Source: Cohnella fermenti (GTDB lineage Bacteria > Bacillota > Bacilli > Paenibacillales > Paenibacillaceae). Taken from it: a stretch of DNA of 64,000 nucleotides. Made by a program: the position numbers and the translations under genes. Positions 1 through 8,135 of the stretch are shown one piece after another (position 1 is the first letter of the stretch; each line of letters starts with the position of its first letter). The notes beneath the pieces were generated by a model. The model made no database searches. It saw nothing but the letters and a program-made list of their open reading frames with translations, and was not told the DNA's origin. Location: the NCBI RefSeq assembly GCF_004801405.1, contig NZ_SSOB01000009.1, positions 62,001-126,000 of the forward strand, read 5' to 3'.

Positions 1-297
1 GATCGCTTGCCAGCCTGCTTGCTGGAACTCGACGGGATTGGTGCTTTCCGCATCGAATGTCTCAATGACCTTCGTCTCATTCCCTTGATCGACAAAAGCA
101 ATATCCACTCTTCTTCCGTCTCCCATGGTGTAGCCGATCGCCTCATGCCGATTCACGACATCGTAGACGCCGCCAAAATCAAAGCCCATGCTGCCATCCT
201 TCGCTTCCATCCGTGTCAGAAACTTGCCGCCAACCCGCAGATCGTTGTCGGATCTCGGCGCATGCCAATCCTCGGATGCACGATATTCGTCATTTGG
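1..297 (-). pseudogene. AHSA1/SRPBCC-domain protein, 5'-truncated remnant (3' end outside window)
   Basis: The minus-strand frame open from 297 to the window edge encodes the middle of an SRPBCC (START-like, AHSA1) protein. It has the SEDWHAP, NDLRVGGKF, RMEAKDGS and GFDFGGVYD stretches typical of small-ligand-binding AHSA1 proteins. A TAA at 298-300 interrupts the frame seven codons before this block, and no ATG, GTG or TTG with a ribosome binding site lies between. The expected N-terminal part (about 25-35 residues ending in a W..PEH-type segment) is absent. In the same frame beyond the TAA the short run LTYVYITRE could be leftover N-terminal sequence. The gene directly follows the ECF sigma gene. 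I infer an internal deletion plus nonsense change; a sequencing error is an alternative. The C-terminus is outside the window. Confidence 0.7.
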
Positions 298-336
298 TTA
301 TTCTCGGGTGATATAGACGTAAGTCAATGGCGAATT

Positions 337-1293
337 TCATCGGTCCATTCGCTCAGGCAGCCCGAATCGCGAAAATAATGGCGTATGAATAAAGTTTTGC
401 ACGTGCAGAATTTGATTTTCTTTGGTTTCGATGACGTGGATGCCCCAGGGTACCAGGCCGGAGCCTTCTTTGCCCGGCATATACTGGGCCAACGCCGGAT
501 AACCGCCATTCACCGTAATGGGCACAAATCGCGAACCTTCGCAATGCCAACGAGTAAGCGAATAGAAGGCGGACAAATCTTCCTTGCCGCGGACCCACAT
601 CTCGAAGGGCGGCATCGACATGCAGCCTTCCTCGTGGAACAACGCGACGAGCGCAGCAATGTCGAATTGCTCGAAGGCCTCCACGTACCGGGACAGCAAC
701 TGCTGGTCCGGTTGAACGTCCATGCTGCTGAGTTCATCCGAGCGAAGCTGCGCCCGGTCCATCGTCTCTCGGGCTCTCTGCAAGGCGCTGTTCACCGCTG
801 CCGGCGACATCGCCAACGTCTCCGCGATCTGCTTGGAGGACCATTCGAATACATCCTTCAAAATAAGTACCGCGCGCTGCCGCGGAGGCAAGGTTTGCAG
901 GAGAGCGATGAAGCACAGTTGAAGGGTATCTCTGCGGACGAGCCGATCCTCCGGATTGCCCCCAAAGTCGGGAGACGGCCAGATCCAGGCAGAGTCCGGC
1001 AGCGTGGCGCGCGGCTCGACGATCGCGACAGCCGGATCGAACAGGTCAACGGGAAGCGCGCGGCGTTTGGATTGTCTCAGCTTGTCCACGCACAGGTTGG
1101 AGGCAATCCGATAAACCCAAGTTTTGAACGAGGAATCCTGTCTGAACGTGCTCCAGCTCTGCCAGACCCGAATACTCGTCTCCTGAACGACATCATCCGC
1201 ATCGTCCATGGAGCCTAGCATCCGGTAACAGAACGAGGTTAAGCCCGGCTTCAAGCTGGCAAATAATGATTCGTCAAATGCGGTCTCGTTCAT
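337..1293 (-). CDS. ECF RNA polymerase sigma factor with C-terminal SnoaL-like domain (SigX5/ECF56 type)
   Basis: This 318-residue protein has sigma region 2 at about residues 17-80 (FCYRMLGSMDDADDVVQET, FKTWVYRIASNLCVDKLR) and region 4 at 125-180 (LPPRQRAVLILKDVFEW, SSKQIAETLAMSPAAVNSALQRAR). An NTF2/SnoaL-like domain follows at about 198-305. This layout is that of the TIGR02960 (SigX5) extracytoplasmic-function sigma factors, which usually lack an adjacent classical anti-sigma factor; the SnoaL domain is thought to modulate activity. The ATG is preceded by GGGAGGACGCG. No anti-sigma gene is present next to it; the next gene downstream is the damaged AHSA1 gene, a family often found beside such sigma factors. 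Target promoters cannot be deduced here. Confidence 0.9.
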   Translation of the reverse strand: MNETAFDESLFASLKPGLTSFCYRMLGSMDDADDVVQETSIRVWQSWSTFRQDSSFKTWVYRIASNLCVDKLRQSKRRALPVDLFDPAVAIVEPRATLPDSAWIWPSPDFGGNPEDRLVRRDTLQLCFIALLQTLPPRQRAVLILKDVFEWSSKQIAETLAMSPAAVNSALQRARETMDRAQLRSDELSSMDVQPDQQLLSRYVEAFEQFDIAALVALFHEEGCMSMPPFEMWVRGKEDLSAFYSLTRWHCEGSRFVPITVNGGYPALAQYMPGKEGSGLVPWGIHVIETKENQILHVQNFIHTPLFSRFGLPERMDR

Positions 1294-1577
1294 CGCGTCC
1301 TCCCTTAACGATCTCCCCGAAGGGCGGTGCCTTCATCCTGTTTTAGATCTGCTCCTTCAATGAATTTGACGCTTAATCCATAACGTTCTTTATCTTCATT
1401 AATCTTTTTCATACACCATGAGCATCGAAGCATGATAATTTATCTTCCTTTATCTTCCTTTCTGTATGCATTCTTGTGAACGATTAGCTTTATTATTGCC
1501 CTTACATCAATTTCATTGTCAGCGTTTGCATCTGATGCCATCATATCATACACACAACGAATCTTGCAGAAATAGCC
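1294..1577. other. Spacer between dut terminator and ECF sigma gene
   Basis: This AT-rich spacer contrasts with the GC-rich flanks. It holds a possible 35-codon ORF (1305-1412, listed separately) and a duplicated decamer tatcttcctt at 1441-1460. A second weak minus-strand ORF at 1440-1544 has 34 residues and includes SDANADNEIDVRAIIKLI, which has a dockerin-like look, but it has no ribosome binding site. I do not see a convincing sigma-A promoter or a terminator of its own here. Confidence 0.5.
1305..1412 (-). CDS. Possible small ORF upstream of the ECF sigma gene
   Basis: An ATG at 1412 opens a 35-codon frame ending in TAA at 1305-1307, only 11 bases before the sigma factor ATG. The peptide starts MKKINEDKERYGLSVKFIEG and is hydrophilic with mixed charge. 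The tight spacing to the sigma gene is what a leader or translationally coupled small gene would show. Against it, there is no clear Shine-Dalgarno sequence and I do not recognise the family. It could equally be a decayed gene fragment. Confidence 0.25.
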   Translation of the reverse strand: MKKINEDKERYGLSVKFIEGADLKQDEGTALRGDR

Positions 1578-1578
1578 T

Positions 1579-1635
1579 ACAAAAAACAAAACCGAGCCCG
1601 TCACGGAATCTCGTCTCCGTAACGGAACTCGGTTT
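1579..1635 (-). terminator. Rho-independent terminator after dut
   Basis: Inverted repeat AAACCGAG..CCGT.ACGGA (1590-1606) pairs with TCCGT.ACGG..CTCGGTTT (1616-1635). On the minus strand it is followed by a T-rich tail (TTTTGTTTTTTG, 1579-1590). It ends the mlpA-dut unit and separates it from the ECF sigma gene. Confidence 0.85.
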
Positions 1636-1665
1636 ATGCTCTTCAAGGATCACTATAAAGTGCGG

Positions 1666-2130
1666 TTACTTGCCCGTATGCCCGAAGCCGCCTTCGCCGC
1701 GAACGGTGTCGGACAGCTCCTCGACTTCCGTCAGCTCCACCTGCGGAACGAGCTGGAACACCATCTGCGCGATCCGTTCGCCGCGTTCGATCGTGAACGG
1801 CTGCTGCCCCAGATTGACGAGCAGCACCTTCACTTCGCCGCGATAGTCGGCATCGATGGTGCCGGGCGAGTTAAGGCATGTAATTCCATGCTTGAAGGCC
1901 AGGCCGCTGCGCGGGCGCACTTGCGCCTCCAGCTCGCGGGGCATCGCCATCGCGAAGCCTGTCGGCACGAGCGCTCTCTCGCCCGGCGCCAGAATCATAG
2001 GTTCGACTACGGCCGCATGCAGGTCAAAGCCCGCCGCCCATTCGGACATTCGGCGCGGCAGGGCGATGTCTTCATTCCCCGGCAGCCGCTTCAACTGTAC
2101 TGGATACAACGAATTCCCTCCCCAATCCAT
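1666..2130 (-). CDS. dut: dUTP diphosphatase (dUTPase)
   Basis: Trimeric dUTPase hydrolysing dUTP to dUMP and pyrophosphate, which keeps uracil out of DNA and feeds dTMP synthesis. All five family motifs are visible in the 154 residues: AGFDLHA (33-39), RPRSGLA (72-78), [11 protein letters not shown] (90-100) including the catalytic Asp, RIAQMVF (119-125) and [10 protein letters not shown] (144-153). The ATG at 2130 gives a 59-base overlap with the end of mlpA; a TTG at 2109 ([10 protein letters not shown]) aligns better with typical N-termini and is an alternative start. It is followed by a strong terminator. Confidence 0.92.
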   Translation of the reverse strand: MDWGGNSLYPVQLKRLPGNEDIALPRRMSEWAAGFDLHAAVVEPMILAPGERALVPTGFAMAMPRELEAQVRPRSGLAFKHGITCLNSPGTIDADYRGEVKVLLVNLGQQPFTIERGERIAQMVFQLVPQVELTEVEELSDTVRGEGGFGHTGK

Positions 2131-3355
2131 TCAAGACCTTCTCTTGGGCTCCAACGACGGCGATGGCGCACGAATCGGCTCCCATCACCCGGTCGATCAT
2201 CTCGGCGACGTCGTCCTTCGTGACGGCGTCGATCCTCTCGATCATCTCGTCGAGCGTCTGATGACGGCCCAGCATCAATTCATTCTTGCCCTGGCGGTTC
2301 ATGCGGCTTCCGGAGCTCTCCAGGCTGAGGATCAGGTTGCCCTTGAGCTGCTCCTTGCCGCGGTGAATCTCGGCGTCCGTCAGTCCCTTCGCCTTCACGT
2401 CGCTAAGCATCTCGAGCGTGAGATCGTATACGTCCTGTGTCTGCTTCGGCGCGGTTCCGGCATATACAGTGAACAGCCCGCTGTCCGCATAGGACGTATG
2501 GTAAGAGTACACCGAATAAGCGAGGCCGCGCTTCTCGCGGATCTCCTGGAACAGCCGCGAGCTCATGCCGCCGCCGATCGTGTTGTTGAGCAGAATCATC
2601 GCGTACATCTTCGGCTCGTGAATCGAGCAGCCCGGGAACGTCAGACAGAGATGGTTCTGCTCTGTCTTCTTCCGGTGGAACAGCGCGTCCGAGCGATACG
2701 TCGGAACCGTCAAGCTGGCCTCTCCGCCGCGAACGGCGAAGCCTCCGAAGTGGTGCTCGAGCAGGTCGATCACCTTCTCGTCGACATTGCCCGCGAGGCT
2801 GATGACCGTGTTCTCGATCGTATACCTTCTGCCCATGTAGCCGCGAAGATCGTCGCTCGTCATCGCATTCAACCGCTCGGCCGTACCGAGAATGGAATAC
2901 GCAAGCGGATGGTCGCCGAGCGATGCCCGCGTCACCAGATCGTGGACCATATCGTCCGGCGTATCTTCATACATCGAGATCTCCTCGATAATGACGTTCT
3001 TCTCCTTCGCCAGCTCCTCTTCGTCGAACAACGATTCGAAGAACATATCGGACAGGACGTCGACCGCAATCGGGAGGTGCTGATCAAGCACCTTCGCGTA
3101 ATAGCAAGTATATTCCTTCGACGTGAACGCATTCACGTTGCCGCCGATGCCGTCGAAGCGGTCGGCGATCTCCTTGGCGGAATGGCGCTTCGTGCCTTTG
3201 AAGAGCATGTGCTCGATAAAGTGGGAGATGCCATTGTCCGCCGGGGTCTCGTAACGGGAGCCGGTCTTCACCCAGATGCCGAACGATACGGAGCGGCTGG
3301 TCGGAATCGGCTCAATCATCACTCGCAGACCGTTCTTTAACGTAAACTTTTCCAC
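2072..3355 (-). CDS. mlpA: M16-family zinc metallopeptidase (MlpA/YmxG)
   Basis: Processing-peptidase-like M16 protein of 427 residues, the usual length. The inverted zinc motif HFIEH is at residues 45-49, and the downstream glutamate pair lies near residue 124 (NVIIEEI). The second, inactive-type M16 half carries [10 protein letters not shown]. In B. subtilis the orthologue lies immediately after ylxY in the same pnpA-linked cluster, as here. Its substrate is not settled; it has been linked to control of extracellular protease production. The start ATG follows AGGGGGAGA, and a good sigma-A-type promoter lies just upstream (3388-3416). Confidence 0.93.
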   Translation of the reverse strand: MEKFTLKNGLRVMIEPIPTSRSVSFGIWVKTGSRYETPADNGISHFIEHMLFKGTKRHSAKEIADRFDGIGGNVNAFTSKEYTCYYAKVLDQHLPIAVDVLSDMFFESLFDEEELAKEKNVIIEEISMYEDTPDDMVHDLVTRASLGDHPLAYSILGTAERLNAMTSDDLRGYMGRRYTIENTVISLAGNVDEKVIDLLEHHFGGFAVRGGEASLTVPTYRSDALFHRKKTEQNHLCLTFPGCSIHEPKMYAMILLNNTIGGGMSSRLFQEIREKRGLAYSVYSYHTSYADSGLFTVYAGTAPKQTQDVYDLTLEMLSDVKAKGLTDAEIHRGKEQLKGNLILSLESSGSRMNRQGKNELMLGRHQTLDEMIERIDAVTKDDVAEMIDRVMGADSCAIAVVGAQEKVLNGLGREFVVSSTVEAAAGE

Positions 3356-3387
3356 CCATTCTCCCCCTACAACAGATCAATAGTACC

Positions 3388-3416
3388 ACTATATCAAATA
3401 TCGGGAGTCGGAACAA
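3388..3416 (-). promoter_or_regulatory. Sigma-A promoter for mlpA-dut
   Basis: On the minus strand, TTGTTC (3416-3411), a 17-base spacer and TATAGT (3393-3388) match the sigma-A consensus at good spacing. The predicted start lies about 25-30 bases upstream of the mlpA ATG, giving a very short leader. Confidence 0.6.
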
Positions 3417-3452
3417 CAGACGGACAACACCCTGCAAGACCCGCTTGCGGCG

Positions 3453-4469
3453 CTACTTCGGCTCCTCGATGCGCTCCTCGGAGAGCGTCTCCGATACGGT
3501 TCCCGGGGTCAGGCCCTTCGATCGAAGGACACGGATCATGCCCTTCAGCGCATCCTTCGTCGTCTGCGTCGGGTGCATCAGGATCAGCGTTCCGGCGCTT
3601 GCGCGAGCCGATACTTTATCGATAACCTGGGAAGCCGGCGGCTTCTTCCAGTCGATCGTATCAAGCGTCCACAGCACGGTCTGAAGCCCCTGCTCCCTTG
3701 CGATGTCGACGGTCGTCTGGTTGAAGTCCCCCGAAGGAGGCGCGAACCAACGGTTGTTCACCCCAAGCTTCGTCGTGAGCAGGCCCTCCGTCTTCGCGAT
3801 CTCCTGCCGCTGCCGCGCCGCCCCGAGCGTGCTCATGTTCGGGTGCGTATACGCATGATTGGACGCTTCATGACCCCGCTGAACGATGTCCCGGGCGATG
3901 TCGGCATGCTTCGCGAGCCAACTGCCGTCGAAGAAGAACGTCGCCTTCACCTTCTCCTCGTCGAGGGTCTGCAGGATCGAAGGCAAGTACTCCTCGCCCC
4001 AAGCGACGTTGATCATGAGGCCGACCATCGGCTTATGCGAGTTGCCCCGATAGATCGGGCTTGCCGGAAGATCCCGCAGGCTGACGGACGGCTTCAGTTC
4101 CTTGTACACCCATGGAAAAGCACCGTCTCCAGCTCCTCCCCCGCCCCCTGCTTCCCGGTAGCCTTGGCCAAGCGCCTGTTCGTAAGTGGCTTCGATATCG
4201 ACCTCTCGGCCGCTATAACCGGGAATCGCCTTCCACACTCGGTCCACGACCGCGTTAACCGGCGCTTCATATCGCTTCTTCGCCTCGGAGACGATCCATT
4301 GCTTCAGTCCGGACGCGTTCGGGTTGTCGTTGTCAAACGCGATGGTCGCAGATGGACCGTTCTTCACCTGGCGGACATATTCGCTTACCGGGCCATACCG
4401 GCCGGCGGCCAGGATGGCAACGAGACACAGCAGCATCGCCGCAGGCACGAGTGGCGACGTGACTCTCAT
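3453..4469 (-). CDS. ylxY: Polysaccharide deacetylase-family protein (YlxY type)
   Basis: Membrane-anchored or secreted NodB-fold protein of 338 residues. I chose the ATG at 4469 because AAGGAGAGGT sits 4-13 bases ahead of it; the frame stays open further upstream but that extension is proline/arginine-rich repeat translation. The first 25 residues form a hydrophobic anchor. The NodB domain covers about residues 145-325: INVAWGEE at the place of the canonical TFDDG motif, NHAYTHPNM at motif 2, FAPPSGDFN at motif 3 and LILMHPT at motif 5. The catalytic and metal-binding aspartates of motif 1 are therefore missing, as in other YlxY proteins, so deacetylase activity is doubtful. It lies between pnp and mlpA as in B. 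subtilis, where it is regarded as sporulation-associated. Confidence 0.87.
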   Translation of the reverse strand: MRVTSPLVPAAMLLCLVAILAAGRYGPVSEYVRQVKNGPSATIAFDNDNPNASGLKQWIVSEAKKRYEAPVNAVVDRVWKAIPGYSGREVDIEATYEQALGQGYREAGGGGGAGDGAFPWVYKELKPSVSLRDLPASPIYRGNSHKPMVGLMINVAWGEEYLPSILQTLDEEKVKATFFFDGSWLAKHADIARDIVQRGHEASNHAYTHPNMSTLGAARQRQEIAKTEGLLTTKLGVNNRWFAPPSGDFNQTTVDIAREQGLQTVLWTLDTIDWKKPPASQVIDKVSARASAGTLILMHPTQTTKDALKGMIRVLRSKGLTPGTVSETLSEERIEEPK

Positions 4470-4757
4470 CGGACCTCTCCTTCCGCTCTCTTGGGGTCCG
4501 CTCGCAGGCGGCCGAATGGCGGGGCGGCTGGCTTGGCCGATCCCGTCTCGCCTCCATCCTATGCCAAAGTCGGCCGAATTATGTGTTTGTCCGAATTCAG
4601 GGGGCGATGGCGGAGAGATGCAGGTAAAGGGACGAAGACGAGAGGTGACGGCGGAGGGCGATGGCGGAGGGACGAGCAACAGCGCCTTCGGCAAACTCCG
4701 CCGTGTCAAGGTCTTCGGTTGCCGGAAACCCGGGGACGCTTGGCGTTTATTCGGTTT

Positions 4758-4935
4758 TATGCGATTTTTCACATTCGCTGGCGTGGATTCCGGCTGAATC
4801 AAGATGTTTTATGTGATTTTTCGCGTACATCCAGCATTTTGCGCCGGAAATTCCGCCATGTATGCTATTTTTCACATATAATTGCTCAAAGTGCCCGATA
4901 TCGGTGGGATCGAATATGATTTTTCACATATAATT
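4758..4935. repeat. Array of four degenerate palindromic units, ~52-bp period (copy A)
   Basis: Four units share an AT-rich core: TATGCGATTTTTCACATT (4758-4775), TATGTGATTTTTCGCGTA (4810-4827), TATGCTATTTTTCACATA (4861-4878) and ATATGATTTTTCACATAT (4914-4931). Their centres lie 49-55 bp apart. Between cores sit short palindromes: GATTC/GAATC (4786-4800), CGGAA-A-TTCCG (near 4845-4855) and CCGATATCGG (near 4894-4903). A second, colinear copy of the whole element is at 21707-21960. I do not recognise a described repeat family. Confidence 0.8.
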
Positions 4936-5098
4936 CGGCGTCCATCGGCTCCTTCCGCCTCAAAGTCCCTAGTTCCCTCCGAACGAAGGGGAGTTCCCGC
5001 ATGTAATCGTCTACATAGTCTAGCCGACTGTCGCACAGCTTCAATGCAAGTTGTCGCTTAGCGGCGGCGGCCGCATAGTGTGCTGCATTGCGTCGCCT

Positions 5099-5174
5099 TG
5101 TGCGCTCCGACAGCATGTGTGCGCTCCGACAGCTTGTGTACGCTCCGGCAGTATGTGTGCGCTCCGGCAGCATG
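5099..5174. repeat. Four tandem 19-bp repeats
   Basis: Exact 19-base spacing: tgtgcgctccgacagcatg (5099-5117), a copy with one change (5118-5136), tgtacgctccggcagtatg (5137-5155) and tgtgcgctccggcagcatg (5156-5174). It lies in the pnp-ylxY spacer and is a probable variable-number locus. Confidence 0.9.
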
Positions 5175-5341
5175 TTCTGGTGTGTTGCAGTGCGTCGTGG
5201 TGTATTTGTAGTGTGTTGTGGTGTGGTGTGTCGCAGGGTATCGTGGTGTGTTGCAGTATATTCCCGCATGGTGCGACGCAGTATGTCACAGTGCGCTTTG
5301 GCATAGTGTGGTTTGTGTTCCGTTTTGTCCTCCAGCGGGTC

Positions 5342-5366
5342 GTCGCATAATGGAAAAATCGCACAA
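5342..5366 (-). repeat. Single inverse-oriented unit of the palindromic repeat family
   Basis: Read on the minus strand, TTTTGTGCGATTTTTCC closely matches the first unit of both arrays (TTTTATGCGATTTTTCA). It abuts the T tract of the pnp terminator. It is the only isolated unit I found in the window. Confidence 0.55.
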
Positions 5367-5394
5367 AAAAAGAGACTGACGGAATCGGTCTCTT
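5364..5394 (-). terminator. Rho-independent terminator after pnp
   Basis: On the minus strand AGAGAC (5393-5388) pairs with GTCTCT (5376-5371), followed by a run of seven or more T (5371-5365). The loop is about 11 bases. It lies 50 bases after the pnp stop codon. Confidence 0.75.
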
Positions 5395-5444
5395 CTCTCT
5401 TCTAGCCTAATCGGTCCCCTGAGGGGCTCGTCTTCCTTCTTATC

Positions 5445-7550
5445 CTACTTCTTCACGGGTTCTTCCGGTGCAAGCAGCACCTTGCGGGACAGATTGACGC
5501 GGCCCATCTGGTCGATCTCGGTCACCTTGACCTGGATCTTGTCGCCGATGTTCACGACGTCTTCCACCTTCGCAACTCGTTCGACCGCCAACTGCGAGAT
5601 GTGCACGAGGCCGTCCTTGCCCGGCAGAATCTCGACGAACGCGCCGAACTTCTCGATGCGCTTGACGGTGCCGAGGTAAATCTCGCCGACGATGACTTCA
5701 CGGACGATGCCCTCGATGATGGAGCGCGCCTTCTCGTTCGCCGCCGCATCGGAAGAAGCGATGTACACCATGCCGTCCTGCTCGATGTCGATCTTGACGC
5801 CGGTCTCTTCGATAATCTTGTTGATGACCTTGCCGCCCGATCCGATGACATCGCGGATCTTGTCCGGATTGATGCGCATCGTGACGATCTTCGGAGCATA
5901 CTTGCTGAGCTCGGTGCGCGGCTGCTGGATGACTTCCATCATCTTGCCGAGAATGAACATGCGTCCTTCCTTCGCCTGCTCGAGCGATTGCGTCAGAATC
6001 GAGCGGTCGATGCCGTCGATCTTGATGTCCATCTGGATCGCCGTAACGCCCTTGGCCGTTCCCGCAACCTTGAAGTCCATGTCGCCGAGATGGTCTTCCA
6101 TCCCTTGGATATCGGTCAGGATCGTAAAGTGGTCGCCGTCCTTGATCAGACCCATCGCCACGCCGGCAACCGGAGCCTTGATCGGCACACCGGCATCCAT
6201 CATCGCGAGCGTGCTGGCGCAGATGCTCGCCTGGGAGGTGGAGCCGTTCGATTCGAGCACTTCGGAGACGAGGCGGATCGTATACGGGAATTCGGACTCC
6301 GAAGGAATAACCTTCAGCAGCGCGCGCTCGCCGAGCGCTCCGTGGCCGATCTCGCGGCGTCCCGGCGGACGAAGCGGACGGGCTTCCCCGACGGAGAACG
6401 GCGGGAAGTTGTAATGGTGCATGAAGCGCTTCGTCTCTTCGGTCCCGATACCGTCGAGAATCTGAACGTCGCCGAGCGGGCCGAGCGTACAGATGCTGAG
6501 CGCTTGCGTCTGGCCGCGCGTGAACAGGCCGGAGCCGTGTGTGCGGGGCAGCAGCGAGACATCGCCGGAGATCGGGCGGATCTCGCTCGGCTTGCGTCCG
6601 TCCGGACGAACCTTGTCGTGCGTGATCAGGCGGCGCACTTCGTTCTTGACGATGTCGTAGAGCACTTCCTTGACATCGGCCAGCTTCTCCGGAGCATCGG
6701 CGTAGACGCCCGTGAAGTGGGCTACGGTCTCGTCGTTGATCGCGTCGATCGCTTCCTGGCGGGCGTGCTTCTCTTCGATACGCACTGCTTCGACGAGGCG
6801 CTGCTGCGCGAAGGCGTTGACGTCCGCGGCAACGGAAGCGTCGACCTCGTGGAGCACGACGTCCATCTTCGGCGATCCGGCAACGGCCGTGAGGCGGTCG
6901 ATCGTATCGACGATCCGCTTGATCTCTTCATGGCCGAACATGATCGCTTCGAGAATGTCCATCTCCGGCACTTCGTTCGCTTCCGCTTCGACCATCATAA
7001 TCGCGTCGCGGGTACCGGCGACAACGACGTACATGTCGCTCTTCTCTTCTTGAGCAACGGTAGGATTGATGATGAATTGGCCGTCGATTCGGCCGACAAC
7101 AACGCCTCCGACCGGTCCGTTAAACGGCACGTTGGAGATCGACAGGGCGGCGGACGTACCGATCATGGCAGCAATCTCCGGCGAACAGTCCTGGTCGACG
7201 CTCATGACGAGGTTGACGATCTGCACGTCGTTCCGGAAGCCTTCCGGGAACAGCGGGCGAATCGGACGGTCCGTCAGGCGGCTGGCCAGAATGGCCTTCT
7301 CGCTCGGGCGTCCCTCGCGCTTGATGAAGCCCCCCGGAATCTTGCCTACCGAGTAGAGCCTCTCTTCATAATTGACGGTCAATGGGAAGAAATCAAGATC
7401 CTTCGGACCGGGCGAAGCTGTAACGGTGGATAGAATGACGGTATCGCCGTAACGAACGACGACGGCGCCATTGGCCTGCTTCGCGAGACGTCCCGTCTCG
7501 AGCGAGAACGGACGTCCTCCCAGCAGCATTTCTACACTTTGAGCCAACAT
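5445..7550 (-). CDS. pnp: Polyribonucleotide nucleotidyltransferase (PNPase)
   Basis: Trimeric 3'-5' phosphorolytic exoribonuclease of the RNA degradosome; 701 residues, normal for Bacillales. Two RNase PH-type domains (about 1-230 and 310-540) flank a helical linker. The second carries the [20 protein letters not shown] and [10 protein letters not shown] active-site segments. A KH domain (about 555-615, [16 protein letters not shown]) and an S1 domain (about 620-690, [26 protein letters not shown] region) complete the protein. The ATG at 7550 follows GAGGAGGGATT. It lies directly after rpsO, as in most bacteria, and is followed by its own terminator. Confidence 0.97.
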   Translation of the reverse strand: MLAQSVEMLLGGRPFSLETGRLAKQANGAVVVRYGDTVILSTVTASPGPKDLDFFPLTVNYEERLYSVGKIPGGFIKREGRPSEKAILASRLTDRPIRPLFPEGFRNDVQIVNLVMSVDQDCSPEIAAMIGTSAALSISNVPFNGPVGGVVVGRIDGQFIINPTVAQEEKSDMYVVVAGTRDAIMMVEAEANEVPEMDILEAIMFGHEEIKRIVDTIDRLTAVAGSPKMDVVLHEVDASVAADVNAFAQQRLVEAVRIEEKHARQEAIDAINDETVAHFTGVYADAPEKLADVKEVLYDIVKNEVRRLITHDKVRPDGRKPSEIRPISGDVSLLPRTHGSGLFTRGQTQALSICTLGPLGDVQILDGIGTEETKRFMHHYNFPPFSVGEARPLRPPGRREIGHGALGERALLKVIPSESEFPYTIRLVSEVLESNGSTSQASICASTLAMMDAGVPIKAPVAGVAMGLIKDGDHFTILTDIQGMEDHLGDMDFKVAGTAKGVTAIQMDIKIDGIDRSILTQSLEQAKEGRMFILGKMMEVIQQPRTELSKYAPKIVTMRINPDKIRDVIGSGGKVINKIIEETGVKIDIEQDGMVYIASSDAAANEKARSIIEGIVREVIVGEIYLGTVKRIEKFGAFVEILPGKDGLVHISQLAVERVAKVEDVVNIGDKIQVKVTEIDQMGRVNLSRKVLLAPEEPVKK

Positions 7551-7665
7551 AATCCCTCCTCAATAAGTAGACTTATGTAATTTCGACACATTACCCATTA
7601 TTTCCTGCTTGGCGCTTCTTAGGCATGCTCGCCGTGCGATAGACGCCGATTTGTTCCCGTAAATT

Positions 7666-7722
7666 AGGAAAAGCAACCCGGAGTCGGTCGGGAACCTTCC
7701 CTCGCGACAAGACCAGGTTGCT
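7666..7722 (-). terminator. Terminator/attenuator between rpsO and pnp
   Basis: On the minus strand AGCAACCTGG pairs with CCGGGTTGCT (7722-7713 with 7681-7672) and is followed by TTTTCC. The long loop contains GGGAAGGTTCCC, a second small inverted repeat. Since I see no strong promoter for pnp downstream, this may act as a partial terminator that sets the rpsO:pnp ratio. Confidence 0.75.
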
Positions 7723-7736
7723 CTCTACCAAGCGAA

Positions 7737-8006
7737 TTAGCGGCGCAGGCCGAGCTTCGCGATCAGTGCGCTGTAGCGGTTAACGTCCTTGTTCTTCAGG
7801 TAAGCCAGAAGCTTGCGGCGTTGACCGACCATCTTCAGCAATCCGCGACGGGAGTGGTGATCCTTCTTGTGGGAACGGAAGTGTCCCGTCAAGTTGTTGA
7901 TGTTCTCCGTCAGGATAGCGATTTGGACTTCCGGAGACCCGGTGTCCGTCGCGTGAGTCTTGTGTTCCTCGATCAACTCTTGCTTGCGCTCTTGCGTAAG
8001 TGCCAT
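7737..8006 (-). CDS. rpsO: 30S ribosomal protein S15
   Basis: Primary 16S rRNA-binding protein of the small-subunit platform; 89 residues as usual ([18 protein letters not shown] to LIAKLGLRR). I chose the second of two ATG codons (8006), because AGGAGGTG lies nine bases before it; the first ATG is three bases from the same site. Conserved [18 protein letters not shown] and [13 protein letters not shown] segments are present. It has its own promoter overlapping the ribF stop codon and a terminator before pnp. Confidence 0.97.
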   Translation of the reverse strand: MALTQERKQELIEEHKTHATDTGSPEVQIAILTENINNLTGHFRSHKKDHHSRRGLLKMVGQRRKLLAYLKNKDVNRYSALIAKLGLRR

Positions 8007-8135
8007 CCTCATTCACCTCCTAGAATTGTTCTTGCCAAATAATCGCCGTTAGCCTCGCCGCCGCCGGTGAGAGCGATCGGCCAAGCCAAGGTTCGATTGC
8101 GCTGCGGGCGAATGCCGCGAATCGCAACGTTTATC

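Larger units (their letters stand above)
4470..5363. other. Long noncoding spacer between pnp and ylxY
   Basis: About 0.9 kb without a credible gene. It contains the palindromic repeat array at 4758-4935, a 19-bp tandem repeat at 5099-5174, and a TG-rich low-complexity stretch (about 5175-5325) with many gtgtt/gtggt words. A lone inverse-oriented repeat unit lies at 5342-5366. The motif gggcgatggcggag occurs twice (about 4604 and 4659). Frames that cross it in both strands give repetitive, biased peptides and no ribosome binding sites. Confidence 0.75.

Noticed and set aside
7..378. 123-codon plus-strand ORF at the window start
   Set aside because: It is the antisense of a clear AHSA1-domain sequence and overlaps the 3' end of the sigma gene.
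4470..4802. N-terminal extension of YlxY (111 residues)
   Set aside because: Proline/arginine-rich translation of spacer DNA including a palindromic unit; a strong ribosome binding site precedes the internal ATG at 4469.
4758..4935. CRISPR array
   Set aside because: Repeat-like cores with about 30-bp spacers suggested it, but cores are degenerate, the spacers are homologous to those of the second array, and there are no cas genes.
4886..5269. 127-codon minus-strand ORF in the pnp-ylxY spacer
   Set aside because: It translates the 19-bp tandem repeats and part of a palindromic unit; biased His/Thr/Arg composition and no ribosome binding site. The segment LDYVDDYMRELPFVRREL looks protein-like but is too short to support a gene.
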